7,904 bases of DNA, taken from contig QHWL01000133.1 of the NCBI GenBank assembly GCA_003222555.1, positions 1 through 7,904 on the forward strand. Direction: 5' to 3'. The position numbers and the translations under genes are program-made. The DNA comes from Acidobacteriota bacterium (GTDB taxonomy: Bacteria; Acidobacteriota; Vicinamibacteria; Vicinamibacterales; CAVVIG01). Position 1 is the stretch's first letter, and each line of letters starts with the position of its first letter. Below the pieces are notes generated by a model. It was not told the origin of the DNA. It was given only the letters and a program-made list of their open reading frames with translations, and did no database searches. Positions 6,946 to 7,904 of this stretch are shown here, piece by piece.

Positions 6946-7904
6946 CTACCGACCGGTTCGAGCGGTCACGGGCGCCGTCATCGGCCGGTCCTTTTTATCA
7001 ATCGATACTTCGTAAAAACCCGTGAACATCTCGTCCCAACTCTGTTCAGACCAGTAGACTTCTTTCTCAGGGGCAGGATTCCCTCGGTTCTTCACCGAGT
7101 TGTCAAAGTGCCCGATGACCTTAAGGGTACTGCCCGCCGGGAGCTTCACCGGTTGATCAAACTCATAGTACAGCTGCCAATTGAAGTTGTAGTTCGGCAC
7201 ATTCAGCAGCACGTCCTCTCGGCCGTCCGGGTAGGTCACCAGATACGTCATGTCCTTCCCGCGTACATGCATGTGCGGCCACATCAAATGGATGGTCACG
7301 TCATCCTGGAACGCGGTGATGCCAGTCGCTGCGTAGTTGGGCTCATTGGCCGGGATCACCGGCAGGCACGGACCCGCGCAGGCCGAATCTGGATCAGATA
7401 ACACCTTTTCCGGCACCTCCTGGCCCTGGGTAATGTACGTGTCACCCCTGTTGCTACTGCGCGTGAGCGTCTCGACGGTCAGTGGGACTTGCTGGAACCA
7501 GAGCCCGACACGCGACCGGTCCTTCTCCGGTTTCCCCGTCATCGTGTAGTGCAGGTTCCATTGCAGCACGCTGTCCTTGGGAATGCGCTTCCCCACCCCC
7601 GGCCGGAACTGCTGGAACCCCCTCGGCGGCACGTAGATGACCAACGTACCGTTGAGTGCTTCATTCGGCGGGTCGTTCGCAGCGGATTCGCTCACGGGAA
7701 CGGTCGCTTGCCCTCGCTGCCCCTGGTTCCGCTTGGTGTAGACCGGCGTCCCGTCGGCATTCACGACAATGTTACTGAGAACCGGCCCCCCCGGCCACGC
7801 AGGGCCCCTCCCGATTTTGGTCCCCGGCGCCAGCTTCCGCATCGTTGCGGTCATGTGATGCACGACGGCCGGATTCCCCGCCAGCACCTGAACGGCTTCG
7901 ATGA
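6946..7904 (-). CDS. PHM-like copper type II (ascorbate-dependent-type) monooxygenase, N-terminus off the right edge
   Basis: The 318 visible residues match both copper-binding domains of the PHM/DBH family, which hydroxylates substrates with O2 at two uncoupled copper sites. All six expected ligand positions are present: HH in NPAVVHHM (15-16) and H118 in NLHYTMTGKPEKDRSR for the first copper, then H210 and H212 in WPHMHVRGKDM and M292 in SWDEMFTGFYE for the second. Other family marks are TYPDGREDVLLNVPNYNFNW and HFDNSVKNRGNPAP. The frame is open to the window edge, so a GTG inside it at 7887 is not the start. Bacterial homologues often carry an N-terminal cytochrome c or redoxin-like domain and are exported; that part lies outside the window. 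It heads the visible minus-strand run. The electron donor and substrate cannot be read from the sequence. Confidence 0.92.
   Translation of the reverse strand, partial: IEAVQVLAGNPAVVHHMTATMRKLAPGTKIGRGPAWPGGPVLSNIVVNADGTPVYTKRNQGQRGQATVPVSESAANDPPNEALNGTLVIYVPPRGFQQFRPGVGKRIPKDSVLQWNLHYTMTGKPEKDRSRVGLWFQQVPLTVETLTRSSNRGDTYITQGQEVPEKVLSDPDSACAGPCLPVIPANEPNYAATGITAFQDDVTIHLMWPHMHVRGKDMTYLVTYPDGREDVLLNVPNYNFNWQLYYEFDQPVKLPAGSTLKVIGHFDNSVKNRGNPAPEKEVYWSEQSWDEMFTGFYEVSIDKKDRPMTAPVTARTGR

Noticed and set aside
6041..7015. A 324-codon open frame on the plus strand opposite the DUF1579-like gene and its neighbour's start.
   Set aside because: It crosses two minus-strand genes with clear signal peptides and ribosome binding sites, and shows no recognisable domain itself.
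7858..7887. GTG at 7887 as the start of the copper monooxygenase.
   Set aside because: The frame is open to the window edge, and the residues before it (IEAVQ) fit the conserved lead-in to the HH motif, so the gene continues beyond the window.

Overview
The window looks like a GC-rich chromosomal segment from a Gram-negative bacterium with an outer membrane. An Acidobacteriota lineage such as the Vicinamibacteria is the best guess. This is inferred from the mix of families: a CarboxypepD_reg-like TonB-dependent receptor, a secreted PQQ-like beta-propeller, a PHM-type copper monooxygenase and DUF1579-like small secreted proteins. No rRNA, tRNA or taxonomic marker is present to confirm it.

Layout. 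Positions 1-2744 (minus) hold most of a TonB-dependent receptor whose C-terminus lies beyond the left edge. A 491-bp gap with no convincing gene (2745-3235) separates it from a divergent plus-strand pair: a secreted WD/PQQ-like beta-propeller protein (3236-4582) and, 58 bp later, a Tat-exported protein with two EthD-like segments (4641-5669). Facing this pair is a minus-strand run of three genes about 46-47 bp apart. In order of transcription these are a PHM-like copper type II monooxygenase (7904-6946, N-terminus beyond the right edge), a DUF1579-like secreted protein (6898-6269) and a small secreted protein of unrecognised family with a possible OB-like barrel (6222-5740). The two groups converge on a 70-bp gap containing an inverted repeat.

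How the genes may work together. Every product with a visible N-terminus carries an export signal (Sec for four, Tat for one), and the copper monooxygenase belongs to a family that is normally extracytoplasmic. The whole window therefore appears to serve the periplasm, cell surface or outer membrane. A plausible reading, which is inference only, is an extracytoplasmic oxidative module. The receptor would import a ligand or substrate, the copper monooxygenase would hydroxylate it, and the EthD-like and lipocalin-like proteins would bind or process small hydrophobic molecules. No substrate can be read from the sequence.

Several long open frames lie antisense to the real genes, notably 904 codons opposite the receptor and 444 codons opposite the propeller gene. 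They are by-products of GC-rich codon usage. No mobile element, CRISPR array or RNA gene was found.
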